A stretch of DNA of 64,000 bases, from assembly GCA_949361645.1 (NCBI GenBank), contig OX442418.1, positions 9,117,376 through 9,181,375 of the forward strand. Direction: 5' to 3'. The translations under genes and the position numbers were made by a program. Below are positions 11,566 to 22,911 of the stretch, one piece after another; positions within the stretch are counted from its first letter, which is position 1; each line of letters opens with the position of its first letter. Source of the DNA: Spongilla lacustris (taxonomy: Eukaryota > Porifera > Demospongiae > Spongillida > Spongillidae). The notes under the pieces were generated by a model. That model was not told where the DNA came from. It did not search any database and was given only the letters and a program-made list of their open reading frames with translations.

Positions 11566-12369
11566 TGGGAAAGTTTACGAGAAAAGGCTCTATAGGCATA
11601 TGCATATAATAAAATAATGTTATAAAAATGGCATTACGTTTGAATTAATTGCTATACCTTTCGAACGGTTAAAGCTATCAATTAACTTCCTATTTTTGGC
11701 ACTTTATACTACACCATTTCTCTACTGACTGTAAAGTAATTGGGCGTCTTGAATATGCTCCATTTCAGTATTGCAACTTCTGATACCCCAAGGGATTCAA
11801 ACTCGCCATAACTTTTGGCAGGAATACTCAACTTAAATCGCTCCAAATTTGGTCTGTACATAAAGTGGTTCCTTAATTAGCTATTGCATTGTTCTGTTAG
11901 TAATTTTTTTATGCAATCCGCTATACGGTTGAACAAACTACTTGCACGTTTTCCGGCTTTTATAGCCAGATTTGCCCAAATCATTGGCGGAAATCTAGCG
12001 CGAAAACGTGCACGTAGTTTGCTCAACTGTATCTCGTAGCGGATGGCATATCGCATAAAAATTAACGAACAGAACATTCCAATTGCTAAGGGACCTCTCT
12101 ATGTGCCAACCGAATTTGGAGCGATTTGAGTATTCCTGCCGAAAGCTATGGCGAGTTTGAAATTTGAACCCCTTGGGGCATCGGACGTCGCGATACTGGC
12201 ATGGAGCATCTTCAAACATCTCGAAATGAATAAAGGATGTAGTATAAAGTGCCGAAAATGGGACGTTGATAAATTTAACCGTTCGCATTATAGCAATTCA
12301 AACATAATGCCATTTTTATAGCCTATTATTATCATAAGTGCCAGGTCCCTTTTCTCGTAAACTGTGCCA
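11566..12369. mobile_element. Diverged 804-bp foldback MITE, copy E3
   Basis: Termini TGGGAAAGTTTACGAG and CTCGTAAACTGTGCCA are flanked by TA. The two inverted arms of about 380 bp carry the family's landmarks: the CACTTTATACTACACC-like segment, the TTGCAACTTCTGATACCCC-like segment, a GTTCTGTT..AATTTTT segment and an ACGTAGTTTG core. The same architecture occurs at 61,155-61,974 and at both ends of the 8.6-kb element. It encodes no protein. Confidence 0.85.
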
Positions 12370-12375
12370 TATTAT

Positions 12376-12482
12376 CCAGGGCTGCCGCGATATATCGCGG
12401 TTACATATAGACTTCTATGGGCGGTTAGCGGTTAACCGCCCATAGAAGTCTATGTAACCGCGATATATCGCGGCAACCCTGA
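12376..12482. repeat. Near-perfect hairpin with CGCGATATATCGCG arms
   Basis: Left stem GCCGCGATATATCGCGG..ACTTCTATGGGCGGTTA pairs with its reverse complement across a few bases, with one 2-bp bulge, for about 48 bp per arm. It begins only 6 bp after the end of the E3 element. A looser set of GCGATTATCGCGATAATCG hairpins occurs near 19,940-20,005. Confidence 0.8.
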
Positions 12483-12754
12483 TATTATCTCGCAAACCAC
12501 GCCCTCAAACGTCAGAAAGGAATTGCAAATATGGCGGTAAACCACAACACACCTACCTAACACCCTAGTGAGTATGCTGCTAACACCCTAACATAGCCTG
12601 CCAACTTCCATATATGTCAGCTGTACATGCACCTTGTGTGTCTGTTATAACAGCACTCAAACCTAACACCCCTGAGGCTTGTTTTTTTATTATTATTTTA
12701 TTTTTTAAATTGTAACCTTATATACTAAGTTTGGCTTCAAACGTAACACTAAAT

Positions 12755-13060
12755 TTTGGCTTGAAGTGTTGACCAACTTATTTGCACATCATACATGTAC
12801 ATGCACATTTACACCACATCCAAACACATCGTAAAAGTAACCTTTCACCCAGTGATATAGAGTACGTTTATACCTGATCATAACTCTAGTTTACACAAGG
12901 AAAGAATTTCGAGTGTATTACCTGCAGGATGCAGGTACATAAACAAATCAAAGTACATCCTGTGGTGTTCTTTGAAGTGTTCCCACAAGTTGTATTTCCT
13001 CATACCGCACTGTAGCTTTGAAACGGTGGGTATATAAATAACAGGTATACATCTCGGGTT
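12755..13060. repeat. Dispersed repeat with coding-like segment, copy 2
   Basis: Inverted partner of 7,570-7,830. It starts with TTGAAGTGTTGACCAACTTA and a CATCATACATGTACATG junction, then the shared 260 bp. The minus-strand frame again gives TVSKLQCGMRKYNLWEHFKEH and YFDLFMYLHPAG. The opening phrase and junction also occur at 20,014-20,050 directly before Gypsy reverse transcriptase, linking all three loci. Confidence 0.6.
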
Positions 13061-13309
13061 TTTTGGTACAGTGGTAGATACCTTTCTAAGCCCATTATCC
13101 TTGCGGTGGCATTTGCTTCGTGCAGCATGTTGATCTGTTGGTCGTTCTTCTTTTTGCAGGAGAAGCGATGGAACCGTCCCGGTGTTCTGCACTGTTCATG
13201 GCCGCTTTACTTTCATTGTACCGTTATTGCTTTAAAGGTAGTATTCTTTGAAAGATCAAGTGTTTGGTTGTCAGTCATTACAGGTTGACATCCCATCAGG
13301 GATTCCCCA

Positions 13310-14013
13310 ATGGGACTTATGTAAAACCATGCATAGCTGTTGGCCTAGTGTATCAGCACACCTGAGCAAGTGGTCATGACATCTAGAGATGTGTGGTTTT
13401 CACTATAGGTTAATATCTAGCTTCTTCTACTAGTGACATCCAATGTTCATAATTGCAATAAGAGATGCACATGAGGAAAAAAACCCATCTATCAGACAAT
13501 AAGTCAGACATGTCCTTCATTGGTATTCTTTCTTCTTTTTTGTCTTGCCCTCTTGCAGGCTGGCCCAATAGCCTGAATAGGTAATTCACAATCCCCGAGT
13601 CACGTGTTAAGGGCTCCTACATAGGAGGTGTGGCTTGCAGGTAAGTAGCTCACTATGTAGGTCATATACACACACAGGTGATCCAGCATATATGGCTCTC
13701 TGAGTAGACGAACTTAGGTTTCACCAATCTATCATAATCAAACTTGTTTGATATTGCAACAAAATCTCTTTAAAAAAAACAAACAATGCAACACATTGGA
13801 CAGCCATGTGTAATACAACTGCGATAACAAAAGCACCATCACAAGAAGGCAACAAGAATCAAAGTACACTTTTCAGAATAGTTTCACAAGTGTTCATATA
13901 ACTTCATATCACTCATTGAATGAGGTCACATTGGAACCTACTGAGGGGGGTAGGCAGCGTAGAGTAAATAAAATGGCACATACAGACCACTAGCACAACA
14001 CATACACACACAT

Positions 14014-14053
<40 letters not shown>

Positions 14054-15060
14054 TTGTAAATGGACCATGTACCTAATAGATTAACTTAGCTAAAGAGTAA
14101 TTCTTAATGGAACACAATGGCCCCTGCTACCAACATGACATTAGTCTGGTCTGACTGCCCCCCCCCCCTATTCACCCAAATACACACCTACAACAAGCAG
14201 TGGCCTGTGGACCAGATCAAAATACTGTCCACATGGCGCCCCCAGCATTTCTGGAAGGGGCCAGGATAGGGTAAGCGGGTGCCAAACCAGACAGATTGGT
14301 TTAGCCACACTTGAGGATAAGCCCATAGCCAATATATTCCCGAAAAGTAGCATATAATACCTTGCATTGATTTCTAGTGACATGAACAGATCAAGTGCAT
14401 AGTGTGAGCCTGGAGCAGGGGTAGGTGTAAAGGCCAGCATACATGGGGAGAAGTCGATTTGTCTGAATATGGACAAACGTTCCACAAACCATCAGTAAAC
14501 TAAACAATTACGGAACTTTTACCCATATTCATTCGAGTTGCATGGGACATGCTGACCTTTAGTGTCACCATAGATCATATTCATTTAGGTGGCAGGACTA
14601 TCATAAAAGTTATGATAGCTGAAAAAAATGCCATAGGTAACACCCTGCATGGTGTGTGGCGTTTAATGTATATTTCTAGGTGCAAAGTGGAACCAGGGTA
14701 GTATGGACACTGGAGAAAGAAAATAGTGATTAACAGGAATGTCAACATCTCAAGCTAAAACTCCAGTGTAAACCAAAAGGACCTTGTGTCAGCTGCTATC
14801 CTATTTTCCCACACCACAGGCATCACAATCAGATCACTGCACAGCTGCAATACATAGGTAGACTGATATGGTGTACAGTTGTCTAATAATTGCACAATTT
14901 TGTTCTCCAGTGACCTTCCTTTTTAATATTGTGCACTGAAGACAGCAAGTTACCCTAAGCTTATAGACACTATTGACAACAATCCAAGGCTGTAAAGTCA
15001 GTTAACTCAGTGGCTGACCACACCCCCAGGTGCAACTATAAAACAGTGAACCCAATACAC
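13310..15060. other. Gene-free stretch
   Basis: No supportable gene. It contains a (CA)n microsatellite at 14,001-14,052 and otherwise unique-looking sequence. Confidence 0.5.
14001..14052. repeat. (CA)n microsatellite
   Basis: An almost uninterrupted CA dinucleotide run with a single TACG interruption near its start. Confidence 0.95.
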
Positions 15061-15167
15061 TCACAGTCAATAATTGGACTCCAAGAGAACTCTAGCCATA
15101 ATGTGGGCAATAAATGCTGGAGATCTAAAAATCTTGCAAAAGAACAAATGTGCTGAGCTGCTACCCG

Positions 15168-15202
<35 letters not shown>
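15168..15202. repeat. Poly-C tract
   Basis: About 35 consecutive C residues. Other C/G homopolymers occur at 14,159-14,167, 9,318-9,390, 16,869-16,880, 16,969-16,982 and 62,566-62,581. Confidence 0.95.
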
Positions 15203-15205
<3 letters not shown>

Positions 15206-15479
15206 ATCATTTGTTCATTGTGCTATTTGATTTTAATTGCTTTGCATTTGACAGTGGTTTGACTTGAACACACAATGGAGGTGTCTTCATATGCAAAGTG
15301 TTCTGGTATGCATGTGTATGCATGACTATGAAATGATGCATACATCAACATCCACATTTGGAACACACATATATACTCATCCCCGCGTCCCATTTCTACT
15401 ATATGGGGGTGGAAGATGGGGACTGTTGTCTATTGGCAAAGTCCTAGCACGCATGTGAAACTAGTAATTGTGCATCTAG

Positions 15480-15700
15480 AAACCTTGTAACATACACAGC
15501 ACACACATAGCACATACACAAGCTCACACTTATATGCAAATACAGTCTATAGCACATATACACAAAACCACACATGCACCACACACACAGCTTACGAGCT
15601 ATACACAGCACACATGTACACAGCTTATTACATTGCACACAAGCACAACCACACACATACACATACACACCCACACCCACACACACACAAAACATAGCCA
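15480..15700. repeat. Degenerate AC-rich repeat
   Basis: Irregular CACA-rich sequence with interspersed TAG and TAC. Long minus-strand frames over it are compositional artefacts rich in Val, Cys and Tyr. Confidence 0.8.
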
Positions 15701-15827
15701 ATAATGACAAGGCTCGCATACATCAGTAGACATTCTGACAAACATGAAGACACAGCCCACTGCTAACCTGTGTACGTATACCCACACCACATGGATCTAT
15801 GCTGTTAGGTGTAAGGCCACTCCAAAG

Positions 15828-15915
15828 TCGACTTTAGTTTTCCATCCCCACCTGCATGCTAAATATTTTCGAGGAAGGGTGGACAGGCAACTAAAGTGCA
15901 GTTCGGAGTGGCCTA
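15828..15915. mobile_element. Tiny foldback sequence with GGCCACTCC ends
   Basis: AGGCCACTCCAAAGT at the left and AGTTCGGAGTGGCCT at the right form imperfect terminal inverted repeats around about 60 bp. No target duplication is obvious, so this may be a very small MITE or chance. Confidence 0.4.
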
Positions 15916-16634
15916 ATGCATCAGTTGCATTTAGATCAAAAGTGCATGTTGGTGTCCACACATACACAATACACAAATTCATTCATCCCAGCTAAATGTA
16001 ACACCGGCTATACCGGTATAGAATTGCAATGGACACTTACATGTATACAAGTAGATTATAGTCTTTTTGAGTTCCGTTTCATAGAAGAGTGAACACCATT
16101 TGTCCTACGCACGCACATTGCCAATATTGGTATTCTGCCATTTTATACATATTCGGTGTTCCATTATAGCACTGGTTCGAAGAAAAGCATTTAGCCATAG
16201 AACAAGACACAGACCATGCTGCATGCACCCAGAAGCAAAGAACAACGTATTGATACCTGTACACACACCACATATATTACAACAGTTGAGTACATGTAGA
16301 CACACACGCGCGCGCGCGCACATGAACACACTAGTCTAACGTACTTACCCTCGTACTTATCGATCGGGCTACCAACCTGCACGGTGGTCTGCTCTCATTG
16401 AACGCGTGGAAACTAAGCCCTACGCCCCGAAAAATTGAAATGGTTACGTACACCCATAGCAACGAACCTGACAACCGATGCCTTTTAGAACCAGCTGTGC
16501 ACGGGGTACATAAAACGTAATCAACACCTAAAAGCCATACTAGCAGTGATAAACACCTTTGAACTATATTGTAAGCAAAAATCACGTGGCCTGGTGTTGC
16601 CAACTGTCGGCTCTGGTACTTCAAACCTATCGAC

Positions 16635-17033
16635 CAGTGGCGGCCTGGCCGGGGGGGCCAGGGGGGGCACCAACCCACCTGCCGCTTTATGACGTGGGGC
16701 GCCACGGGCACCGAAGGGCGCCAGGCGTCAGGTCAATGTATTATCAAGCGCTAGCGCTCGATCAATCGTCCGATGTAATCGTTATAAATCTTGATTAAAT
16801 TAACAAATTAACTCGCCTGTATTGCGTATGTGCATGTGCACGGTCAATCCATAGATATTATTTTATGGTCAATCACTGTCACCTCCCCCCCCCCCCCGCT
16901 CGTTGAATCGGCCGAAGGCGGACAGCTATTCATTAACAACGCCTCTGGTTTGTGGGTACGAGACAAGGGGGGGGGGGGGGGGCGCCGTTCTCATGTGTGC
17001 CCCCCCTGCCATAAAGTAGCCAGGCCGCCACTG
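16635..17033. mobile_element. 399-bp hAT-type MITE with perfect 8-bp target duplication
   Basis: Termini CAGTGGCGGCCTGGC and GCCAGGCCGCCACTG are perfect inverted repeats. The bases CTATCGAC stand directly before (16,627-16,634) and after (17,034-17,041) the element, an exact 8-bp duplication, which is the hallmark of the hAT superfamily. The inside holds G and C homopolymers and a CTCGTTGAATCGGCCGAAGG phrase shared with 9,340-9,365. No transposase is encoded. Excising it leaves a continuous flank, so the insertion is well defined. Confidence 0.93.
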
Positions 17034-17041
17034 CTATCGAC

Positions 17042-18105
17042 TTACGCACGGCGATCACCGACTACATGTGTTCAAAAAACTACAACGACGCTCGGTGACT
17101 GAATTAAAACATGCCAAAGCTATCACGGTAAAGTTAGTTGTTTGTACTGTCGTTTTTTGGTAAAGGTTAGTGGCAACGCATTTTCTGAAGTAGATTTCTA
17201 GCCTTTGAAAATCCACCATTTTGGTGTCTTTTTGGGTTTGGGGGTGGGGGAATTAATACCTATTTGCGCAATGAAGTGGGTTTAAACAGAGCGTTTAAAA
17301 TATAGCCTTACATTTCTTTTGGTCTAAATTTGACTCCATGCTCGTATGTAAATAGATTGAGCTTGAACTGAATTATTATTTATTCTTTACTCTCTTGGCT
17401 GGAGGGGGGATGGCAGCTACCAATTGTGGCTCAATACTTAGTAAGTGTTCTTGTACAATGCGCATCAGGTTCTGCATGTGGTTGTGGATTGGAGCAAATG
17501 TCAAGCCAAGAATTTTGCATGAATTGACTTGGCCCCTGAAAAGGAGGCTGTTTCTCCTTTGGGGTTATCGCCAACAATTTGGCTGGATATGTGGTGCATC
17601 CTTTCCTCACCAGCTAGACAGATTCCTGATGATTTGAGCCACCTGAAACATCAGTGAGTTAGAATTGAGCCTTTGCTGTATGTTGTGACACACCACCTTA
17701 GAAGCCTCAGTGTATTCCAAGGTATGGCAAGCCCAGCCTTAATCGCCGGCAATACATGTACCTGAACTTCAGTCCATGATGAGTAGGCAGCTGTAGTTTA
17801 GCTCTGGTGACATGCACGAATGTCATTGGCAGAAGTGAGTGTATATATTATGTAACCTCTGTACAAGTCATTGACATTCACTTAACTGCTTCCCCTGTAG
17901 CAAGTTGTATGATGGCTTTGTCAGGACTAGCTGGTAGAGATTACCCTCTTCAGCAAACCCGCTGCTTGCTTCTCCTCCTCAGGTGTAAGTGTTGGTGCAC
18001 ACTCATGCTCTTCATAGTCACCATCCTTAATATCCCTGCTGCAGTCTGTATACAGTGCTCCAGAACATCTGACAGCAGCAGCATGATCACACTTGATGAT
18101 AGTCT
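17042..18105. other. Gene-free stretch
   Basis: Several 70-105-codon frames exist but none shows a recognisable domain or convincing splice context. I see no repeat pair within it. Confidence 0.4.
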
Positions 18106-18109
18106 GACT

Positions 18110-18850
18110 AGGGGATCATCCTGGTGACCGTCCTCTGAGCAGCATGGGATTTTCCTCTGGGCAGCAGGGGATCATCCTCTGAGCAGCAGGGGACCATCCT
18201 CTGAGTAGCAGGGGATCATCCTCGGAGCAGCAGGGGATCATCCTCTGAGCAGCAGGGGACCATCCTCTGATCAGCAGGGGACCGTCCTCTGAGCAGCATG
18301 GGACTGTCCTCTGAGCGGCAGGGGATCATCCTCTGAGCAGCAGGAGATCATCCTCGGAGCAGCAGGGGATCATCCTCTGAGCAGCAGGGGACCATCCTCT
18401 GATCAGCAGGGGACCATCCTCTGATCAGCAGGGGACCGTCCTCTGAGCAGCATGGGACTGTCCTCTGAGCAGCAGGGGATCATCCTCTGAGCAACAGGGG
18501 ATCATCCTCTGGGCAGCATGGGACCATCCTCTGAGCAGCAGGGGACCGTCCTCTGAGCAGCAGGGGGCCATCCTCTGAGCAGCATGAGACCATCCTCTGA
18601 TCAGCAGGGGACCGTCCTCTGAGCAGCATGGGACTGTCCTCTGAGCAGCAGGGGATCATCCTCTGAGCAGCAGGAGATCATCCTCTGAGTAGCAGTGGAT
18701 CATCCTCTGATCAGCAGGGAACCATCCTCTGAGCAGCAGGGGATCATCCTCTGGGCAGCATTGGACCATCCTCTGGGCAGCATGGGACCATTACTGAGCA
18801 ACATGGGACCATCTCTGAGCAGCAGAGGACTATCCTTCCTCTGAGCAGCA
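18110..18850. repeat. 22-bp minisatellite, about 33 copies
   Basis: Unit GAGCAGCAGGGGAYCATCCTCT in head-to-tail array with single-base variants (ATGGGACC, GGACCGTCC, TGATCAGC). Higher-order variant blocks recur. The unit length is not a multiple of three, so all three frames cycle in turn. Confidence 0.95.
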
Positions 18851-19010
18851 TGGATGGTTCACAGCATCATATGCTGCTATCCACTCCCGGAGGCATTTGG
18901 AGCACACCAGTGCACCACACAGCAGCTCCAGTGGCTGTGAGAGGGTGTTGGAGCACAGTGCACACTTCAGCTCCTTTAGCATTGATAGGTTGTTAGCTCT
19001 TGCCAAAGGT
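18850..19010 (-). pseudogene. RING-like zinc finger remnant beside the minisatellite
   Basis: The minus-strand frame reads LKELKCALCSNTLSQPLELL, then CGALVCSKCLREWIAAYDAV. Its C-x2-C, C-x4-C and C-x2-C spacing followed by L--W fits the first half of a RING-type finger. The frame then runs into the 22-bp minisatellite, whose first unit (CCSEE) continues it. No matching second half or flanking exon was identified. It may be an exon of a gene or transposon whose downstream part was replaced by repeat expansion. Confidence 0.45.
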
Positions 19011-20019
19011 GGGCTAGGCTCACTATGCAGAACTAGAGGAGAGGCAATCTTCTCAAGATGACCTGTTTACCTCTCATGATGTCATATGTCTACTTGTTTT
19101 GCAACTCAAATAGCATCACTACACATTTGTGATGCACTCACTTTGTGATGGCACAGATGGTTCTCTACATACCCAGCTTACATTGCATGCAGAACATCTC
19201 AGGGTTACATCATCCCCAGATGTGTCAAATGTCAAAAGCTATTTTCAGCTCAGCTGAGAATGCTATGCACTCAGAGCTGGTTCTTTTTTTTGCCCTGTAC
19301 TTCGTTAGCCTCTGCCCACACACTCTGCAATGTATGGAAATTGTAATCCATACCTATAATGTATAGGGCAAAACCACAACGTACGTCGATTATTCATGCA
19401 ATACGCTCAGCTTGTTCGTGGTGACAGAAAATGCGTTGCCACTTCAGGTTAGTAAATTCTGGTAGCCACATGCCTCCTGAGCATCGCTGTAGTACTCATA
19501 CCTTCCAGTTCAGTCACCAAAGGCTACGTCGTCGCATTTAGTAACGCCCTCCTTCTAAATACGTATCGCGTGACCTTGCTAAACGGTATGCGCATGCTAT
19601 CTATGTGGAATTTCAATTGTGCGCATTGACTGGACATGACAGGAAAAGGAATGCAGTGTTTGAGTTCGTTTTCACTTTTTGATTTGCTAGTTCTGGTGAG
19701 TTATGGTTTGCTTTGAAACATCAGATGTCTATAATGAGCCATCAGTTAAGAAATATATGGTAATACCGTAAATGATCTAATTATTGACTTAGTTTCCAGC
19801 CGCATACAACCGTGCCTGAAACGACATGGATCTCGTGATTTAACGAAAAAATCATGTGATACGCCCTCCTGGGGGACGAGGCATTAATGACATACGGTAT
19901 GATATGCCATCTTTACAGAACAGTGCTTGGGTTTAGCGCGATTTGTGGGCGATTATCGCGATAATCGCCGCGATTATAAATATCGCGATATTATCGCGAT
20001 GTTTTCCACCCGGGTTGAA

Positions 20020-22071
20020 GTGTTGACCAACTTATTTGCAGATCATACATGTACATGTATCTGTTCGTGATGATGATCTTGGCAAAACAGAATTGGTTTA
20101 CCACAGGATTGATACGGGAAAGGCTGTACCAATTCGACAACCTGTCAGAAGACTTCCCTACTTCCAGAGAGAGGACGTATGTAAGATGATTGCTGATATG
20201 TTGAGTAAGAGCAATATTGAACCTATCATTAGTACATGGTCATCACCTGTTGTGCAGGTGAAAAAGAGAGATGGCAGTACAAGGTTTTCCATACAGCATT
20301 TGTAAACCATTTGGGCTGCATTATGCCATTTGGGTTAAGCAACACACCTGCCACATTCCAGCGGCTTATGGAACAGGTGTTGGCTGGTCTTCACTGGTCT
20401 ACCTGTTTGGTTTACTCAGATGACATCATTGTGTTCAGTACAACAGTGGTAGAGCATTTGGGCCAACTAAGGGATGTATTTATCAGACTAAAAAATGTTG
20501 GTCTTAAGCTTAAACCATCCAAATGTCATCTTCTTCAGAACAGGATTCACTATTTGGGGCATGCAATGTCGGGAAAGGGGATTAAACAGACCCTGAAAAA
20601 GTTAGAAGTGTGTTTGATTGGGCCATCCCTCTTTTAATCAGAAAGATTTGAAACATTTCCACATCGTATTATCGCCGTTTTGTTGAGGGGTTTGCTCAAG
20701 TGGCTGCTCCACTGAATGCTCTCACTGACAAGGAAAAGTAGTGGTTGTGGACTGCAGAATGCATATAAGCATTTTTGGAACTCAAGAAGCAACTGGTATC
20801 TGCACCAGTACTAGTTATGCCACAGTTCAACCGAGATTTCCTATCAGACATGGATGCTGCATAGTCTCAGATAATTGCAGGTCAAGAGAGAGTGGTTGCC
20901 TATGCCAGCAAGACACTTACAAAAACGAAAAGGAAGTATTGCGCAACTGCTGTGAGATGCTAGCACTAGTGTGGGCAAGACATCACTTTAGACCGTATTT
21001 GTATGGGCGTAGTAGCTAGCTGAGTATGACTACCAAGTGATGCACAGGCTGGGGAGGGACCACACAAATGCTGATTGTCTTCTCGTGTGCCGTGCAAGCA
21101 GTCTGGTCGGCCTTGGATGATGCTGTTAGTCTTGGTCACCTGAGGATTTTAAGTCTGCTCAGAGAAATGATGCAGATTTGATGGAAGTTATTTCATGGTT
21201 TGAGTCTAATTCTATTCCTCATTTTCCTCCTGTACAGGCAAAGTTAAAAGCATTGTGGCTTCAGAAGGACCAGCTGATCCTGAAAGAGGGGGTCCTGTAC
21301 CGGCGATGGGAAGTTGTTCCTGGAGGTGGACTACACAGGGGACTCCTGCTGGTGTTGCCGGCCTCACTGGTACCAGAAGTGCTCTCAGAACTCCATGACT
21401 CTCCGGTTGGAGGCCATCTAGGAGTGAAGAAGACACTTCAGAAGGTGCAAAGGCAATTCGATTGTCCTAGCCAAAAAAAAAGAAGTGGAGAAGTGGTGTG
21501 CTAGCTGTGCCAACTGTAGTTCAAGAAAATCTCCACCTACGTATACACCAAGGGCTCTGTTGCAGTTAGAGGATTAGGTGTCAAGGCCAGTTGTGTCACT
21601 ACTAGAACCAACCACCTACCGCATTATGAACTGCGTGAGAACAAAAAAGTGTTTGGTTGTGCACTTCAACATGCTGAAACCTTGGGTCTCCAATGATAAT
21701 ATAATGGAACAGCCAAACTGTGTCCCAAAACAAAATGTATCAGAAGTGGTTCCTACTTGACGGACTGCAGCACCTCACAAAACCACCACCACTGGTGAAG
21801 ATATAGTTGTGTATCTTCTACAACAGCAGAACAACCCACTACCACTAGCTCCCGCAGTCGAAGGCGACCAGTCGCCTCGATGATGGTCATGAGATACAGG
21901 CTCCAGAGGAGCATCCACCTAAGCTCATGATGAACCAGGCCCCAAACCTCCTGCACTCAGACGATCAACTAGAATCAGACATCCCCCTGGCTGGTACGGG
22001 GATCGTATTCTTCTACCTGACAAACTTGCATAAGTGTGAGGTCACACCGCTAAAAATGTAGGAGGGAGAAG
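20020..22071 (+). pseudogene. Decayed Ty3/Gypsy pol (RT, RNase H, integrase remnants)
   Basis: In order: DDDLGKTELVYHRIDTG and PVRRLPYFQREDV (entry to RT), a deleted stretch, PFGLSNTPATFQRLM and the catalytic YSDDIIVF (RT), APLNALTDKEK and VAYASKTLTKTKRKYC (RNase H), then a histidine-cysteine integrase finger LHDSPVGGHLG..CASCANC. Most of the integrase core is absent. The sequence resumes with KKCLVVHFNMLKPW, the usual C-terminal tail. Frames are broken by several shifts and internal stops. The 5' part, including gag, protease and 5' LTR, is missing. A purine-rich tract AGGAGGGAGAAG ends the unit just before the 3' LTR. The copy is inactive. Confidence 0.88.
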
Positions 22072-22440
22072 TGTAACATGGGACATGTAACCTTACAACT
22101 CACATGCATACTCCGATCTGCTTTGTAACTTGTGTGTTCCACTAGTGTTGGAGACATTTGGTGCATAGGGAAGAGTAGCAAGCCAGCTTGTTTGCACAAC
22201 TAGCAGTATGATTTGCACCACAAGAAAATTCCACAATGGCTACCATGCTAAATTCGCATCCCATGCTTTCCTCGCAAGGTCATGCATTTTCAGAAGCCAC
22301 AGCAATGGACCTGCTTGAGGGTTAGGGGGTAGTTTTGTGCATGGTCATTTATAATAATGTGTATTTTAAATGACACATTAATCACATAATTTTATGTATG
22401 CAAGGTTATGAATAATTAATGTAAATACATAAAATAATGT
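22072..22440 (+). mobile_element. 3' LTR of the Gypsy element (start well placed, end not)
   Basis: The sequence begins TGTAACATGGGACATGTAACC immediately after the purine-rich tract, as expected for an LTR starting with TG. No second LTR is in the window to fix the right end, so the boundary at 22,440 is approximate. Confidence 0.55.
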
Positions 22441-22911
22441 CATTAAAGGCAGATGATGGCAGGTAAGATCTTATCAGAGCATTGGCCTGTACATGTACCA
22501 AAATCATGCTCAAGTGGTCCATATAGAGGGTGGCCATGCAGAGCTCTTGCCTTGGTTAAATTTGTCCTGACAGTCAGGCGTGGATGCCAGAGTGGAAAAC
22601 ATCTCAATGGCTTAATAATTTTACTTGATATACAATTATTCTATAGCTCTTGCTGTGTTTTGATATGGTATCCATAAGGACCTGCAGGCGGCAGTGTGCA
22701 TGAGGTGATACATATTCTTCTGCAATGACCGCAACGGAGATATAATTTTTTACGGCAGCATATAAATTACTATATAATTAAGATACAAATAAGAACCATT
22801 CACAGTGCCATGATCATAGGCCTACATATATATGAGGCACAAGATATTTCAATGCATTTATTGGAACCTGGACGGATAAGTACAAGGGTCAATTTTGATT
22901 CAATGCCATAT

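Noticed and set aside
11877..12288. Frames inside the E3 MITE
   Set aside because: Similar frames appear in other foldback copies only because the arms are shared; stops and shifts differ between copies.
13106..13288. 60-codon plus-strand frame with hydrophobic start
   Set aside because: It overlaps the opposite-strand continuation of the dispersed repeat and has no homologue I recognise.
15444..16382. Several cysteine- and valine-rich minus-strand frames
   Set aside because: They arise from AC-rich simple sequence and have no supporting motif or splice pattern.
17395..18127. Two plus-strand frames of 80 and 106 codons
   Set aside because: No domain or splice context; composition is ordinary for non-coding DNA here.
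18110..18850. Regular 22-bp repeats resembling a CRISPR array
   Set aside because: The repeats are directly head to tail without spacers, and the surroundings are eukaryotic, so it is a minisatellite.
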